Shown here: piece after piece, positions 1 through 9,310 of the stretch | Numbering within the stretch: position 1 is the first letter of the stretch | Layout: the number at the start of each line of letters is the position of its first letter | DNA from: Odobenus rosmarus divergens | Taxonomy: Eukaryota > Chordata > Mammalia > Carnivora > Odobenidae | DNA: 64,000 nucleotides | Reading direction: 5' to 3' | NCBI RefSeq assembly: GCF_000321225.1 | Contig: NW_004450323.1 | Coordinates: forward strand, 3,943,525-4,007,524 | Notes under the pieces: generated by a model | Databases searched by the model: none | The model's input: the letters and a program-made list of their open reading frames with translations, nothing else | Told to the model about the DNA's origin: nothing | Position numbers and translations under genes: made by a program

Positions 1-160
1 GGAGGCTTTAAGGAGAATCCCTGCCATCAACCAGACCATAATAGAAGCCAATGACAAGACAAGGGAGGCGCAGCTGGCTCTGGGCAGTGCTGCCGCCGAC
101 GCCACCGAGGCCAAGAGCAAGGCCCACGAGGCGGAGAGGATCGCCAGTGCCGTCCAGAAG
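1..160 (+). CDS. LAMC1: LAMC1 (laminin gamma-1) internal coding exon, third from last intron
   Basis: This exon encodes part of the C-terminal coiled-coil arm of laminin gamma-1, which is secreted into basement membranes and joins alpha and beta chains in a triple helix. Reading from base 2 gives 53 codons, starting EALRRIPAINQTI and ending AHEAERIASAVQK. I recognise this as gamma-1 domain I, with heptad-like spacing, many Ala/Glu/Lys residues and an N-Q-T glycosylation sequon. The exon ends on a complete codon AAG followed by the donor GTGTGT at 161. The 5' edge is cut by the window or lies exactly at it: base 1 is the third base of a codon begun upstream. The next exon follows in phase 0 after a 1320-bp intron. 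The gene identity is very secure because four consecutive exons give the known gamma-1 C-terminus. Confidence 0.95.
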
Positions 161-1480
161 GTGTGTGCTCTGCTCTGCTCCCCAGCACTCTTTGCTCCTG
201 TGTTTCTCTAGTCGTTTTCCAGTTTCTTTCCCCATCCCTAAAAGCCCTCCTAGACTTCTTCCTCAACTCGGGTAAGATTATCCTTAAGCTGTCCTTGTTC
301 CTTTTTTACTGGGCATTTAGAGTAGGTAAGTACATTGACTGAAGAGGGCGAATCATTGAAGTCATTGAAAGGGCCCTTGAACATTTCTATTGTTGTTTTG
401 GCGGCAGGGTCTCTGTGGTGAGGAGGGGGATGGCTTCCTGGGCCCATAGAGCACCTTGCACAAGAAAATTAGACTCTTCTCAAGTAAACACAGTTCTTTG
501 ACATGGATAGCTGATGTTTTTTCAATCTTACGTAGAGTGCCAGGTCAATACAACTCTCAGGCCCCTCTTTCGAGCATATTTTATGTCAGAGCCCTACCTT
601 ATTTAGCTGCCCCTGCTAGGATTCTTCCTACTCATCTTTTTTTTTTTTAAGATTTTATTTATTTATTGGAGAGGGAGACAGAGCATGAGCAGGGGAGGGG
701 CAGAAGGAGAAGCGGACTCCCTGCTGAGCAGGGAGCCTGATGCAGGGCTCCATCCCAGGACCCTGAGATCATGACCTGAGCTGAAGTCAGATGCTTTAAC
801 CAACTAAGCCACCCAGGCATCCGTCCCCTTTCTACAATCATCTTAAAGAATAATTTCTTTAAGCTGGCTTTTTCCTACTTAAAAGTCAGTCTGTTTATTT
901 TATTTAAAAGAGAGACTAGAATGGATTCTAAAAGAACGTGTTCAAGAATCACATACATTTTTTAGTTTGTTTAGAAGAGTTGGTTTTAGATTAATTCTAT
1001 TTTATAAAATACTCCTACATCAGGATCGTGGGGTTTTTTTGTACATTGTTATGAAGTGCCAAATAGAACAAGGCTACTACGTTTGAATTGAAAACGTATC
1101 CAAGTCAAAGAGTCTAATCAATATGATGTGGTGGAAAGTGTACACCGTTTAAATGTTTTATCATTTGCTAGCCATGTGACCTCAACTAAAAATGGCAATG
1201 ATAGAGCAGGAAGTATTAAGGATACATAAGAGGACACAAATGGAAGTATTTTATAAAATATAAAATGCTATTAGGTTAGGCAGTAATGCTAGCTTTTCTT
1301 TCCTTACTGTTATTTGGAACCCAAATAAATGATACCCTAAGTCAACGTATGGTATAATTTACTTCCCTCTTTTTTCTGGATTATATTTTCAAACCATTGT
1401 ACAGATTATTAAAAATGTGGGAGCATACTTTAGAAAGAGGAAAGCTTTTTTTCACTAGCAGTTCTTTATCATGTGCCTAG
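161..1480 (+). other. LAMC1: LAMC1 intron, phase 0, 1320 bp
   Basis: The donor is GTGTGT and the acceptor is TGTGCCTAG before 1481. Apart from the inverted SINE at 637-822 I see only AT-rich sequence with no gene. Confidence 0.9.
637..822 (-). repeat. SINEC (Can-SINE), antisense
   Basis: On the + strand it reads poly-T, then AAGATTTTATTTATTTATT, a purine-rich tract, the conserved GATCATGACCTGAGCTGAAG block, and ends GCCACCCAGGCATCC. This is the reverse complement of a tRNA-Lys-derived carnivore SINE. It is near full length. Confidence 0.93.
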
Positions 1481-1639
1481 AACGCTACCAGCACCAAGGC
1501 AGAAGCCGAAAGGACTTTTGCAGAAGTTACAGACCTGGATAACGAGGTGAACAATATGTTGAAACAACTACAAGAAGCAGAAAAGGAGCTGAAGAGAAAA
1601 CAAGAGGATGCTGACCAGGATATGATGATGGCAGGGATG
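1481..1639 (+). CDS. LAMC1: LAMC1 coding exon (53 codons)
   Basis: The translation runs from NATSTKAEAERTF to DQDMMMAGM, exactly 159 bp in phase 0 at both ends. It continues the previous exon without a gap in the gamma-1 coiled coil. It begins with an N-A-T sequon created right at the exon start, and includes the acidic segment EVTDLDNEVNNMLKQL, whose hydrophobic residues recur at heptad-like intervals. The acceptor is CCTAG at 1476-1480 and the donor is GTAAGC at 1640. Two adjacent exons of exactly 53 codons, both phase 0, suit a repetitive coiled-coil origin. No stop or frameshift is present, so the gene looks intact here. Confidence 0.97.
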
Positions 1640-3874
1640 GTAAGCAGTTTTGGCCTATTTGCTTGTGGGCAGAAGGTGAAGGGTGTTTAATGATAAAGAT
1701 CCCCATCTTGTTAAGAAGAGTCTCTTTCAAAAAAAAAAAAAAGAAGAGTCTCTTTCATATTGACTTCTGTTTTTCGTTGTGCTTTCTGGCCAAGAATCGG
1801 GTTAGTAACTTACATAGAAGACAAAGAATTTGGGTCTCTTGTGGGGTTGTTGCACAATTGTCCTGTCCCAAAGTTTCTCTCAGTTAAAAGCAAAACATTC
1901 TTTTACACATTGAAGTTTTAGGACATTGAAAAGTATGCATTTGTATTTTTGGATGGGTGATTCATACATGGTATAAAATAAAAAAGGAATAAAAAGGAAT
2001 ACGATGAAAAATTAATTTCCTTCCTACTCTTGTTATCCCAGCAACTTACTTTCTAGAGGCAAACACCAGTTTCTTGTATTTCATTTTTGAAGATGACAAA
2101 AACATACCAAACTTACATCTAATTTAATTTTTTTTTACCTTTAGTGATGATGTGTATACACAACACTGTGGGTGACAAAATTGACTTAGGAATGCATGGC
2201 CCAATAAAGAACAAGGGTGCATTTTCCTGTGGTATGCTATATTTTGCTTTCAAAAGACTTCAGTGGAGTCACAGTGGAAACATAACTTTACAGTTCAGTC
2301 TGATTACAATCACAGTAATGAACTTGTTTAATTGTGCAAGTGAGGGACCCTTTTTCCACTGCTGCTGAAAACAGGCCTTTTACCTGGCTCATTTTCACCC
2401 TGGGACAGAAAGGAGAAATAGTAACCCTGTTTACCTAAAGAAGACTCTAGGGAAGTGATAACAGGAAGCATCCCTGTGCAAACACCTTATTTTAGTACAC
2501 TTTTTGACTTTTATTTCGGACTATCTCAATTTTCTATAGCAAGGTATGGCTCAGTTGGAAATTCCCATATAGCAAAAAATACGCATTTCTCATATGTGCT
2601 GAGGGTCTCTGCATTTCCTTTTTAATATAGTTGTAGAAACATTGCATTTAAAGCCTGTGGAAAGAAGGAAAAGGTTATATTCTTGATGAGCTTCAAGAAA
2701 AGGGTATGGTTTCCATTCAAAGAGTGGAAGAAGATCCATCTTTTGTTTTTTTTGGTAAATAACTTCTAACTTTGTGTTCCCAAAGCACCAGCACGCATCC
2801 CATCCCATTTGTATTTACGTCAGTCCTGAAAGACACAGCATTGAGCCGGTATTGTTTGAGTCTGTCACGTAACTTTTTTCACCAAAAGAGTAAAGGCTTA
2901 TGGTTGTCCTGGAAGAGGAGGCTGGAAGCCTACAGATTACCCATGGTAGCATTGCTCTCTGTAGGCCATCACGAAGTCACTTACCCCGTCCTAGGACGTG
3001 TGCAGAAAAGCCTGTCAGCGCTGTGATTTCAATAGAGATTCATCATTTATTTGTGAAGGGTTTTTCCCTCGTGCATTTTCTTTTTTTAAAAAATCTTATT
3101 TTCTATCCAAAAATGTTACGGTGTCTTGAGCCAAACACTAGGAAAAACAGTTTTGTGGTAGGGAGCTCAAAGCTGCTTGTTTATATCCTGACTGGATTTT
3201 ATTTGTGAGGGCATCTGTTTTCTGATATTCAGACGCTTCCTCTTCCATTGTCATTTCCCGTGACTCACGCACAGGGTATTTGTTCAGGTTTCATGGAATT
3301 TTCCCAAATACATTTACCTTTGGTTGATTTACAAAATGTAAACCGTATTGCCACATGTGTGTGTGTGCGTGTGCGTTTGCAGGGGGAGAGGGTGTTACAG
3401 AAGGTGTCACTTGAGTATGAAACTTTTCCGAGAATAGGACATTTCTAATAATCAAGTCTCTAAGAGTGTCCTGAAGGACATAGTTTGGTTCTAAAATGTA
3501 GTTTTATACTCGTCCTTAAAAATAACTTGTTTCTGCTCGATGAATTTGGTTACAAGTCCACTTCCATGTATTCTTGAGTGAGAAAGTGAGAAAAGGGTCT
3601 TTTTGAAATACAGATCCGGTCAGTGTAGGCATGCGGACTGCCTACTCGTGTCTGTTCTATGAATTAAAAATAGCAACATTTCACCATGAAGATACTCTGA
3701 AAGACCAAAAAAACAAAACAAAACCCCTACAGTGAGAGATTGTAATTTCACAAGTTAGGAAAGAGGAAGCATCTGAAAATTGGACTTGTTGGCTGATTGG
3801 GGGGAAAAATATTTCAAGGACATGAAAACATACTGTCAGGACTGCTGGTATCATCTGTCCTTTTCCCGGTATAG
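1640..3874 (+). other. LAMC1: LAMC1 intron, phase 0, 2235 bp
   Basis: The donor is GTAAGC and the acceptor is CCGGTATAG before 3875. It holds the poly(A) insertion at 1713-1756 and otherwise unique AT-rich DNA. I recognise no SINE in it. Confidence 0.9.
1713..1756. repeat. Orphan poly(A) insertion with 16-bp direct repeats
   Basis: The 16-mer AAGAAGAGTCTCTTTC occurs at 1713-1728 and again at 1741-1756, separated only by 12 A residues. The structure looks like a target-site duplication around a retrotransposed poly(A) tail with no body. Confidence 0.7.
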
Positions 3875-3974
3875 GCTTCACAGGCTGCTCAGGAAGCCGA
3901 GATCAATGCCAGAAAGGCCAAAAACTCCGTTACCAGCCTCCTGCACCTGATTAATGAGCTCCTGGAGCAGCTGG
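3875..3974 (+). CDS. LAMC1: LAMC1 coding exon (33 codons plus one base)
   Basis: It translates as ASQAAQEAEINARKAKNS followed by VTSLLHLINELLEQL, then a split glycine codon (G|GG) completed in the next exon. It is 100 bp, entering in phase 0 and leaving in phase 1. The leucine-rich stretch before the junction is part of the C-terminal coiled coil that registers gamma-1 against beta-1. The donor is GTAAGT (consensus). From memory of the human chain, this copy seems to differ slightly in the SLLHLINELL stretch, a conservative change for a coiled coil. That comparison is unaligned. Confidence 0.97.
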
Positions 3975-4615
3975 GTAAGTGGCTGTGGAGTCATTGTCGG
4001 CCGCCCGCGGATCCTTTGTGCTGCCCCTGCAGTCGACGCAAAAGCAGATAGTACAGCAGGACTGTTGTGTGAACTGAATCAGGACTCGAGGTCGTATTAA
4101 CTCAGCTACGAGGTCCTTCCATGGCATATGATCTGAATCCTGGAATCTGACCACGGCCCAAGGACTTATAAAATCAGGAAGACAGGCTGCCAGTGAGGGT
4201 GGCTCACTTGTGGTCGATGCTTATGATACACTGAACAGTGATAGTATTCTGAGTTCATCCTGCTTGGCAGAGTGTCTTTAGAGGATTTAAAGTGAAGGAT
4301 TTCAGTGCTAGAGTGAAAGAACACTTTAAGCTGGTGACAACTTCACTGCCTGGAATTCTTTTCATTTGCTAATTAAAAGGAGAATCTGATGAGGTGACAG
4401 TTCAAAAAGAGAATAAGCTTGATTTTTCAAGGAAATTCAAGCATGTTGAAATGCTCTTTTAATCTAGGGTGATAGGGAGCAGGCTTCGTTACAGGACAGA
4501 TGTACTTTTGTCGCCAGCCTCCATTATAAAGTGGTCATACCCCAGCCCGTACGGCTTTGTGGCAAGCCATTTTGCTTTAATTTAGCCTTGAAGGTTTGTT
4601 CAGTGTTTTGTTTGG

Positions 4616-4650
4616 GGTGTTTTTGTTTTGTTTTGTTTTGTTTTGTTTTG
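4616..4650. repeat. (TTTTG)n simple repeat
   Basis: About six perfect TTTTG units run to 4650 and are followed by a G-rich stretch. Confidence 0.9.
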
Positions 4651-4774
4651 GAGGGTGGGGGAGGGTATATTTTTTATCTGTCTCAAATATCAAGAATAAT
4701 AAATTATGTGCTGTCAGATGGGTTTTAAAATGAAAGGAGCTAGAAGAGGTAGCTTTTTGTGGCAGAAAGGGCTG

Positions 4775-4950
4775 GATTTTAAAGTTAGTCAGGCTTGGGT
4801 TGGAATCTTTGTTTTGTTGCCTTGTAAACTGTGCAAACTTGGGCAAATTACTTAACATCTGAGAATCACTGGCAGAATATGGTCTTGTGAGAATTTAATC
4901 AAGTACAGTGTACATAAAGTGTTGAGCTCTGTGTGGCTGTCTGCTTTCAT
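4775..4950 (+). repeat. MIR fossil
   Basis: It shows the MIR core order: a GGCTTGGGTTGGAATC-like box B remnant, then ACTTGGGCAAATTACTTAAC, then CTGAGAATCACTGGCAG. It is diverged, and the edges are approximate. Confidence 0.6.
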
Positions 4951-5510
4951 TAACTATGGAAGCAATTCTTTCCAGAAGAACCTCCTTTTCTTGCTAATTT
5001 TAAAGTGAAGCTTTTGCTGGAATTATTTCAGCATTTTCATCCCTGGCCATTTTCCATAGGAGGCCTCCAAATAGAGTCTTAACTCCTGAAAGCAGGACAG
5101 GACTCCCCAGAACAAACCCAGCCTCCCTGGAAGCTAAAGAGCCGAGGGCTTAGAGTTCGAGCCTGAAGATTTGTATGTTCATTAGATGGCATTAAAATGA
5201 CATACAGATTACATACATAAACATGAAAATGGTATCAAACGTTACCAGATGACCTTCAAAACCGCGGGTGAGGCTTAAGGTCTCAAGCACGGCAGCTGTG
5301 TATTTAGACAACATCTCACAAAAACTGTTTCCTCAGAGAAAACATCCAGCCCAGTATCCATTATATGCTCTGACCTGTCCTCGTCGAGTTAGGTCCATGT
5401 TTATACTTGGTCTGCATTGTTCATGCCCTTGCACGACATGAACGATCTACAAGTCCCGTTTGCAGGCCACCACTGCATAGCGGCAGCTGCTGGGCTTCAT
5501 TTATAAGAAA

Positions 5511-5730
5511 GGCTAGTGGAGGGGCGCTTGGGTGGCTCAGTCGGTGAAGCATCTGCCTTCGGCTCAGGTCATGATCCCCGGGTCCTGGGATGGAGCCCCT
5601 CATCGGGCTCCCTGCTCGGCGGGAAGCCTGCTTCTCCCTCTCCCACTCCCCCTGCTTGTGTTCCCTCTCTCGCTGTGTCTCTTTCTGTCAAATAAATAAA
5701 ATCTTTTTTAAAAAGGGGGGCTAGTGGAGG
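5511..5730 (+). repeat. SINEC (Can-SINE), intact, with TSD
   Basis: The body at about 5521-5718 has the head GGGGCGCTTGGGTGGCTCAG, the conserved GGCTCAGGTCATGATCC box, a CT-rich region and the tail AAATAAATAAAATCTT. The direct repeat GGCTAGTGGAGG at 5511-5522 and 5719-5730 marks the insertion. It ends about 70 bp before the last LAMC1 exon. Confidence 0.95.
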
Positions 5731-5801
5731 TGCTTGCGGAGCAATGTGATGATTCTTACTGGGTGCATCTGTTTCCTCCTGTGTCCTTTCTGACTCTACA
5801 G

Positions 5802-6058
5802 GGCAGCTGGACACAGTGGACCTGAACAAGCTCAATGAGATCGAAGGCACCCTGAACAAAGCCAAAGATGAAATGAAAGTCAGTGATCTGGACAGGAAAG
5901 TGTCTGATCTGGAGAATGAAGCCAGGAAGCAGGAGGCCGCCATCATGGACTATAACAGAGATATCGAGGAGATCATGAAGGACATTCGCAACCTGGAAGA
6001 CATCAAGAAGACCTTACCATCTGGCTGCTTCAACACCCCGTCCATCGAAAAGCCCTAG
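5802..6058 (+). CDS. LAMC1: LAMC1 terminal coding exon with stop
   Basis: The two leading bases complete the glycine split by the intron. The frame then gives QLDTVDLNKLNEIEGTL and onward through 84 residues to PSGCFNTPSIEKP, with stop TAG at 6056-6058. The end of the chain is functionally decisive. The cysteine in SGCF is the conserved residue that forms the inter-chain disulfide with the beta chain. The glutamate third from the C-terminus (in IEKP) is the residue known to be required for integrin recognition of gamma-1 laminins. Both are intact. The heptad pattern (VSDLDRKVSDLENEA) is clear. ACAG precedes the exon. The window as a whole supplies the last 224 residues of the chain. Confidence 0.98.
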
Positions 6059-6120
6059 AGTCATCTTTTAGGGCTGGAAGGCAGCACCCCCCAACCGGGG
6101 AGCCGTTGTGAGGCCATAGA

Positions 6121-6128
6121 GTGCCTTA
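6121..6128 (+). promoter_or_regulatory. LAMC1: miR-124 8-mer seed match in LAMC1 3'UTR
   Basis: GTGCCTTA, a full 8-mer match to the miR-124 seed, lies 63 nt after the stop codon. Seven-mer matches (GTGCCTT) recur at 7745-7751 and 8699-8705. LAMC1 has been reported as a miR-124 target in neural tissue. Use in this species is inferred. Confidence 0.6.
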
Positions 6129-7515
6129 ACACACAGATTACATTTTTTCAGACCCCCACTTCTCTGCTGCTCTCCACCACTGTCCTTTTGAACCAGGAAA
6201 ATTCACAAAGCTTAAAGAGAAGCAAGTCAGACATCATGAATCGGGAACAAAGGGTTTTATCTGATAGTCTCTCTTCCACGGAAGGCACTCCCTTACCCAC
6301 ACTTTCCCTTCTGAGTCGCGTGAGGACGTGGCATCTTACGTGATCGTACAGTGGTGTAAACACTTCGTGAGAACCATTGTCTGCCGGGGCTGAGCAAGTG
6401 GCCCTCCCTTTTCTCATGGATACTGGCAGAACCTCCTCGGTCTCAGTACTCTTGTTTCATGAAGGAAAAGTTTGGCTACTAGTAGCAGCGTTGTGATGGC
6501 CAGGATATCCAGTCTGTCGATAAAGAAAGTGCACCTACATCTACCACCCCTCCTCCTTTTACGAAAAAGGAAATAAATGTCCTGTGCCAAAGATATTGGT
6601 CACTTAGAACGTCAAGAGCCATCATCAGTTGCTTTAGCTATTTTGAGTATAGGACACTGAGCCATCCACGGGTAAGGCTGCAATTATTCCTGACAGTCTC
6701 CAGGAGAATGAGGCTGCAGAAGTAGGCCGAACATTTTCTCATATGTTAATAATTGACTAGGAAGATACACTTTTTTTCAGATCTTTGGGCAGCTGATAAA
6801 TCTGGATGGGCAGCTTGCAGTCACCAATAGACGTCTTCTGATATTCCTATAAATGGAATTTATACAGAAGAAATAGGGATATGATAACCACTAAAGTTTG
6901 TTTTGTTTTGTTTTCAAAATCAAACTAATTCCTAGAGCTTTTTTAGTGTGTTAGTCTTGGAACTAGTGCTGTTATCTGGTAGAGAGCAGTTGATCCCTAA
7001 GATCTTGACAAACAAGAAACAAGCCGCCTTGTCCTAGTCTTTCCTCGCAGAGGGATAAAACTCAGATGCAACTTGTATTGTCAGGATCCCATATATCCAT
7101 TTTTTTCTTCCATTGGGGAGAGATGACACTTTTGACCCTTATCCTCAATATCTTCTGATGTTCCCATCTTCTAGGGTCCCTCTACACGCCTGCCAAATCC
7201 TGGTGGCAAATCCCTGCACTCAGTAGTTCACACAGCTGCCAGCACCATCTAGATCCTGCACTTTGTGATTGAAACCCATTCGAAACCTTCCCTCTCGGTG
7301 CAGAGGGAAGACCCGTAGGTGGACTTGCCTAGCTGGCTTCTCAACTTTGGATCCTCAACTCTGTGGTTTTCTTTCAAGATCACAGTGTGAAGATTCTCTG
7401 CCCCACAACGCCTTCCTCCTACCAGCCCACCTTTGAGATTCATATATATTGCCTTTAACACTATGCAACTTTGTACTTTGCGTAGCGGGGGGAAAGAAAC
7501 TATTATCTGACACAC

Positions 7516-7523
7516 TGGTGCTA
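7516..7523 (+). promoter_or_regulatory. LAMC1: miR-29 8-mer seed match in LAMC1 3'UTR
   Basis: TGGTGCTA is a complete 8-mer site for the miR-29 family, which broadly represses extracellular-matrix mRNAs, LAMC1 among them. It lies in an AT-rich local context, which favours accessibility. Confidence 0.6.
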
Positions 7524-7598
7524 TTAATTATTTCAAATTTATATTTTTGTGTGAATGTTTTTTTTGTTGTTTATCATGATTATAGAGTAAGGAATTTG

Positions 7599-7606
7599 TG
7601 TAAATA
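7599..7606 (+). promoter_or_regulatory. LAMC1: Pumilio-type element TGTAAATA
   Basis: It is an exact match to the PUM1/2 recognition octamer (TGTANATA), 76 nt after the miR-29 site. It is a motif match only. Confidence 0.4.
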
Positions 7607-8496
7607 TACTTGGTCCTATTTCTAGAATGGCACTGTCTGTTCACTTCTTCATTTTCCCCCTTCACTGGCACAATGTGTCTGTATACCTCCTTCCCTTCCG
7701 TCTGCAGTCCTTTGCCTTGCTCCTGTCCCCCATCGCTCGGCCCTGTGCCTTGTGTCTGCAGCATGTTCATTCTCTAGCGCCAATGTCCACCCGCTTCCCT
7801 CCACACCCAGCCGCTCCGCAGGGATGCCTCCCACCCTCCTCCACTGCAGGCCCGGCCCCCCGAAACTGCAGCCTGATGTTCCTGAGGCCCGCTCCCGAGC
7901 AGGCATGTCAGGTCAACAGGAGGTGCCGGGATGAAGATGTTTTGCTGAACGGCATCTTCAGCATCAATGTGGGCCTAACCGGGAATGAGCTAGAAATGCC
8001 CTTTCCAACAGTTGGAGCTATGGACGGGTCCATTTGAGAAGGGAGTGCGTGATCACTGAGCACTTAGAGGGCACCAGGGATGGAGTACAGACAGGTAGAG
8101 TGGGAGCGGCCGTGCATCGGGGTCTCCCCTTGCCGCCTGCTTGCATACCAGAGTCGGCTCCAAAGGCTTTGACTTGGCATACCCCTGGCTTTCCCTCGGC
8201 CGCTTCTACTGTTGCCAGAGGCCAGGCTCGTTCCTGCCAAGTTTTCACATCAGCGTCTCCTAGCTAGTTCCTCGTGGTAAGTGGCCACCTCCTAACAGAG
8301 ACATTTTGTTCAAGGTCGCAGGACAAGGACTGTAGATCGACTGCCGGGATAGTTGTCCCTCTAGCCCGTGGGTCAGCCTCACACCAGTCAGTCGTAGGCC
8401 GCAGTGAAATTTGGAGTTTTTTTGTTTGGTTTGGTTTGGTTGCTTTTCTCCTTCTCCATCTGTGTAGTATATTTTTAAACAGAATTTTATTTTTAA

Positions 8497-8502
8497 AATA
8501 AA
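8497..8502 (+). terminator. LAMC1: Poly(A) signal candidate 1
   Basis: AATAAA in an A/T-rich stretch. No strong GT-rich element follows at once, so its use is uncertain. Confidence 0.35.
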
Positions 8503-8588
8503 AAGGCTCTTTATAAGACAATACCTTCATTACACTCCTGCAATATGCATTATTTTATTGTATAGTTCTAGTTACCTGAATTTCATGT

Positions 8589-8594
8589 AATAAA
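8589..8594 (+). terminator. LAMC1: Poly(A) signal candidate 2
   Basis: AATAAA, followed within 40 nt by GGGTGGCTGCTG and GGGGGTCG G/T-rich sequence. It is a plausible upstream alternative site. Confidence 0.45.
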
Positions 8595-8755
8595 ATTGAC
8601 AGGGTGGCTGCTGAAGAATGCTGGGGGTCGCGGGGGGGCGCGTATCCAGCTGCTCTCCGGAATTCTTCCTTGTAATCCCCAGGGTGGCCCTTTGATATGT
8701 GCCTTCACCTTAGCTGTTTGCCTTAATCTCTACAGTCTCGCTCTCCAGGGTGGTG

Positions 8756-8761
8756 AATAAA
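8756..8761 (+). terminator. LAMC1: Poly(A) signal candidate 3
   Basis: AATAAA, followed after about 15 nt by TTGGCC and a T10 run. It is plausible but weaker than the last signal. Confidence 0.4.
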
Positions 8762-8817
8762 ATGCAACACTTGGCCTTTTTTTTTTATGTTAAAAAAAAA
8801 CCCAGTATTTTATTTAT

Positions 8818-8823
8818 AATAAA
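8818..8823 (+). terminator. LAMC1: Probable distal LAMC1 poly(A) signal
   Basis: AATAAA, with a strong GT-rich region (TTTGGTGTGGCC and GAGTGTGGTA) 25-50 nt downstream. Its position gives the long 3'UTR expected for gamma-1. Confidence 0.7.
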
Positions 8824-8987
8824 ATCTGAATATTTGTAACCCTTTATATTTGGTGTGGCCTGAGTGTGGTACTGGGGACAGAGGATGTTTTGAAAGGTAC
8901 GATGAAGAGAAAGCTGCTCATAATACCTTCTTTGGGTGACTTATTTCCTTGAGAACAGTCCAATATGTGTGCAGGTACATGCTGTAA

Positions 8988-9021
<34 letters not shown>

Positions 9022-9078
9022 ATGTGTGTATATATAATACATACAAATAATACACACACACACACACATATATATACA
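8988..9078. repeat. (TG)n followed by (CA)n and (TA)n microsatellite
   Basis: About 20 TG units with TA interruptions run to about 9032. A TA-rich spacer then leads to (AC)9 at about 9051-9068 and a TATATA tract. The two halves are mutually complementary. Confidence 0.9.
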
Positions 9079-9116
9079 TATTTTTTTCCCCTTCTCAGAT
9101 GGGGATGCTTTGGTGT

Positions 9117-9310
9117 GGTCCAGAGGTAGGCAGACTTTTTCTGTAAAGAGCTAGACTGTACATATTGTAGGCTTCACACGCCTGTGGTCTCTGTTACACC
9201 GACTTTGCTCTTGCAGCCTGAAAGCAGCCCAGACAATGTGTAAACAAATGAGTCCAACACAACTATTTACAAAAACAGGCGCGGGCCTGAGGGCTGCCAT
9301 GTACTGAACC
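9117..9310. repeat. hAT-Charlie DNA transposon fragment (MER58-like)
   Basis: It contains AGGTAGGCAGACTTTTTCTG, then GTAAAGAGCTAGACTGTA, GGTCTCTGTTACA and TTTACAAAAACAGGCGCGGG. This is the order seen in an old non-autonomous Charlie family. The subfamily name is from memory. Confidence 0.6.

Larger units (their letters stand above)
3975..5801 (+). other. LAMC1: LAMC1 last intron, phase 1, 1827 bp
   Basis: The donor is GTAAGT and the acceptor is GACTCTACAG. It contains a (TTTTG)n tract, a MIR fossil and one intact SINEC with target-site duplications. Confidence 0.9.
6059..8840 (+). other. LAMC1: LAMC1 3' untranslated region
   Basis: This is about 2.8 kb of unspliced sequence after the stop, ending near the fourth AATAAA (8818-8823), which is followed by a GT-rich downstream element around 8850-8875. 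The length fits the long 3'UTR of the major gamma-1 mRNA. No SINE is inserted here, although the SINE density elsewhere is about one per 2.3 kb, which suggests constraint. Open frames inside it (for example 7627-8037) show no recognisable protein and are chance. It contains candidate microRNA and Pumilio sites listed separately. Confidence 0.85.

Noticed and set aside
7230..7260. Resemblance to the miR-29 sequence itself (AGCACCATCT)
   Set aside because: Only ten bases match, the rest differs, and there is no hairpin.
7627..8037. 136-codon open frame inside the LAMC1 3'UTR
   Set aside because: Low-complexity Pro/Ser/Leu composition, no family resemblance, and it lies within a known noncoding mRNA part.
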